NCBI GenBank assembly: GCA_036925085.1 | Contig: JAUPFP010000038.1 | Coordinates: 976,001-1,040,000, forward strand | Origin: Brachycybe producta | Lineage: Eukaryota > Arthropoda > Diplopoda > Playtdesmida > Andrognathidae | DNA length: 64,000 nucleotides | Direction of reading: 5' to 3' | Shown here: positions 62,799 through 64,000 of the stretch, piece after piece | Layout of the letters: each line of letters opens with the position of its first letter | How positions within the stretch are numbered: position 1 is the stretch's first letter | Notes under the pieces: model-generated | What the model saw: the letters and a program-made list of their open reading frames with translations, nothing else | Told to the model about the DNA's origin: nothing | Database searches by the model: none | Made by a program: the position numbers and the translations under genes

Positions 62799-64000
62799 TT
62801 GTTGTTGTTGGTGCTGCTGCTGTTGCTGCTGCTGCGATGATGATGTGACGTTCGATGGGAATGGAGCCGGTGCACCCGTGTACGATGTATGGGTCGCTCC
62901 TGAAGGATGAGCCATTGTGGAATGCTGAACAGAGCTAATATGAAATACGCTTCCGTCAGAGTTAACCAATTTGGGATCACGCCAAATCTTAACGGGTTCG
63001 TTTTTGTTTAAAACAAGCGGCCTAGCACTCGACGACGACGCCGAACACGAGTCCTTTTTAACTTCCTCCTTTTTGTCACCGACACTCGATTGTGTTTCAG
63101 TGTTTTGTAAGACAACGTCCCGTTCTAGGGGCGTCCATTGTTCTTGTTTTACACTTACTAATGGTTCACTACTGGAATGTTGCGGCCTACTAAAATGTTC
63201 ACCCGAAGATGACGATGATGATGCCGGAGTCTCTTTCTCCGATTTACTTGTACTTACAAGCGAAGGCACCAGGTCTCCATCGACCGATGACTCTCGCTGT
63301 TTTTCGCACTCTCCCCTTTCGTTCTGAGCTTCCTCCTGAACTGAAACGGCAACTGACAGTTTAGAAACTGAGGAATGATATTTGCCATCTTCGGCGGCGG
63401 TACCACCTAAAGAGCTGGCTGTTGTTGCTGCCGACACCACTTCTCGTTTAACCGTAGTCCTTTCAATAGCCTCAATGGCAAGTTTCTCACAACTAGTATC
63501 GACTTCAACACCAGTAGGTAATTCTCGATTCACCGGTTTATTCTCGTCCGTTACACCCAATACGATATTGCACTGACGGATACCAGGGTTTCGAATGATT
63601 TCGAGACTCTCGATAGAATCACTCGCAACTGGTTTGGGTGGCAAAGAAATCTCCTCTACTTGTGGTGTTGGTGGAGCACTGAACACTTCCTGCTCCTCGA
63701 CGCCCACACGCGAATCACAGACTTTTGACTTGTCTTTATTGTCTATTTCCAATGGATCGTTGTTCAAAAAGGTCGACCTTTCGGATGTAACGATAACGTT
63801 ACGGTTGTTGCCTTCATCCGATAACAATGATGATTCTCTCGTAACTACCCGATGATCTACACTGTGATTAGACTCTTCCGAAGGTGACGTTGACGATAAT
63901 GAAGTCGTTTCAATGAGTTCCTCTTGAGATTTTCCAGTGTGATTCGATTTTCTTCTGGATGATGATGATGATGATGTTTTTCTTACATCAACGTACACAA
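52038..64000 (-). CDS. KDM3 (JMJD1C-like): KDM3/JMJD1C-type JmjC histone H3K9 demethylase, 5' end outside window
   Basis: An Fe(II)/2-oxoglutarate demethylase for H3K9me1/2, acting in the nucleus. Exons in transcript order: 64000-62293 (open at the window edge), 61253-60971, 60870-60397, 59833-57056, 56971-56836, 56567-56399, 56159-55942, 55866-55600, 55509-55379, 54838-54131, 54053-53882, 53781-53440, 53355-53216, 53148-52972, 52352-52218 and 52133-52038. All junctions are GT-AG and in phase, giving about 2643 visible residues. In order the protein shows: a low-complexity N-part with KIWRDPKLV and a 33-codon Q tract; a charged helix of ERER type; a 926-residue S/T/P-rich exon with [11 protein letters not shown]; the KDM3 zinc finger ([20 protein letters not shown]); SPLSWLADV; and JmjC with HLD plus a distal His in GAPHQ. 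The C-terminus is [18 protein letters not shown] and KLKKxWLxRHS point to JMJD1C rather than KDM3A/B. The N-terminal domain lies beyond 64000. No AATAAA was found downstream. Confidence 0.96.
52218..53781 (-). other. JmjC catalytic core of the KDM3 gene (exons 12-15)
   Basis: These four exons encode the catalytic double-stranded beta-helix. [11 protein letters not shown] carries the HxD iron ligands (codons at 53513-53521), and GAPHQ at 52972-52986 supplies the distal histidine. [11 protein letters not shown] and [15 protein letters not shown] are family signatures. All three iron ligands are present, so activity is predicted. Human JMJD1C, as I recall it, has HIE in place of HLD. Confidence 0.9.
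54932..55072. mobile_element. Inverted-repeat element, GACCAC family, in KDM3 intron
   Basis: The element runs from GACTGCAAAATGACGTCGG to TTCATTTTACAGCAGAAG plus GTGGTCTGTGTGTTCC. It shares its ends with elements at 16353-16526 and 32777-32886. It lies in the 540 bp intron between the exons at 54838 and 55509. Confidence 0.6.
55379..56567 (-). other. KDM3-type zinc finger region (exons 6-9)
   Basis: Cysteine pairs occur in the family order: [11 protein letters not shown], then [43 protein letters not shown] and TYCSCGRG. In KDM3 proteins this C2HC4-like finger lies before the JmjC domain and is needed for activity. Spacing and flanking residues match vertebrate family members, and no cysteine of the finger is missing. 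Confidence 0.85.
56224..56367. mobile_element. Degenerate pogo/Tigger-like MITE in KDM3 intron
   Basis: The right end reads GTTAAACGGTTCCCACTG followed by TA. The left end near 56224 (CAATGTAAACGGATAACAC) is a weak inverted match. Such CAGTGGGAACCGTTTAACAC ends are typical of pogo/Tigger relatives. A related hairpin lies at about 14628-14770. Confidence 0.5.
59860..60187. mobile_element. Family A inverted-repeat MITE in KDM3 intron
   Basis: A nearly full family A copy lies inside the intron 59834-60396. Both arms are recognisable: an AACTGATTTTCTGATTTT-type left end, an ACTAGAAAGG segment, TAAACTTTTTAT at the centre, then CTACCCTTCTAGTTTC and a right end ACCACCTTAAAA. The arms would form a long hairpin in the pre-mRNA. 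Confidence 0.8.
60971..61253 (-). other. Charged helical segment of KDM3 (exon 2 in window)
   Basis: About 60 residues alternate E, R, K and Q ([14 protein letters not shown] type) and are predicted to form a long single charged helix or coiled coil. It ends in [16 protein letters not shown]. It directly follows [13 protein letters not shown] of the preceding exon, so the helix spans the intron. Confidence 0.75.
61771..61838. mobile_element. Family A MITE fragment in KDM3 intron
   Basis: A short piece of the family A right arm (CAGTTACTCTTCTAGTTTC followed by TAAAACAC) lies in the intron 61254-62292. The rest of that intron is AT-rich and has no other recognised feature. Confidence 0.6.
62736..62834 (-). 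repeat. Coding polyglutamine tract in KDM3 exon
   Basis: Thirty-three codons encode glutamine with one histidine interruption (7 Q, H, 25 Q). CAG and CAA are mixed, which usually limits slippage. A run of about ten alanines follows at 62701-62729, then [10 protein letters not shown]. The plus strand reads as (CTG/TTG)n. Confidence 0.9.

Noticed and set aside
62655-62840. Leu-rich frame on the plus strand
   Set aside because: It is the complement of the polyglutamine tract.

Overview
Organism and overall character. This is AT-rich animal nuclear DNA from a bilaterian-type invertebrate. The genes have short GT-AG introns and the proteins align well with animal GOT1, SNRPG and KDM3/JMJD1C. Runs of (GA)n, (TC)n and (TG)n, homopolymers and many short inverted-repeat transposons fill the non-coding DNA. 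I cannot name the phylum. No prokaryotic, organellar or viral gene is present, and I saw no intact transposase or reverse transcriptase.

Layout. Positions 1 to about 46,300 hold no gene that I can support. This stretch is a graveyard of non-autonomous DNA transposons: hAT-like, pogo/Tigger-like, mariner-like and Harbinger-like elements plus several unclassified foldback families. A few retroposons and microsatellites lie among them. The commonest family, called family A here, has about sixteen whole or partial copies of a roughly 300 bp element with long inverted arms. Many elements are nested, and for three of them target-site duplications or an empty site can be read directly.

Three genes occupy the right end. 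Cytosolic aspartate aminotransferase (GOT1 type) has seven exons on the plus strand at 46,506-48,287. The core spliceosomal protein SmG (SNRPG) has four exons on the plus strand at 49,162-49,633, one of them a 23 nt microexon. A very large KDM3/JMJD1C-type histone H3K9 demethylase has sixteen visible coding exons on the minus strand from 64,000 down to 52,038, and its 5' end lies beyond the window. GOT1 and SNRPG are head-to-tail. SNRPG and the demethylase converge.

Function. The genes are unrelated housekeeping and chromatin functions: malate-aspartate shuttle metabolism, snRNP assembly, and H3K9me1/2 demethylation. There is no operon-like logic. The most unusual structure is a 605 bp foldback element at 45,543-46,147. 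Its arms are a degenerate satellite (52 bp unit, core ACACGGAAAA), it has a perfect 8 bp target duplication, and it sits inside another inverted-repeat element just upstream of GOT1.
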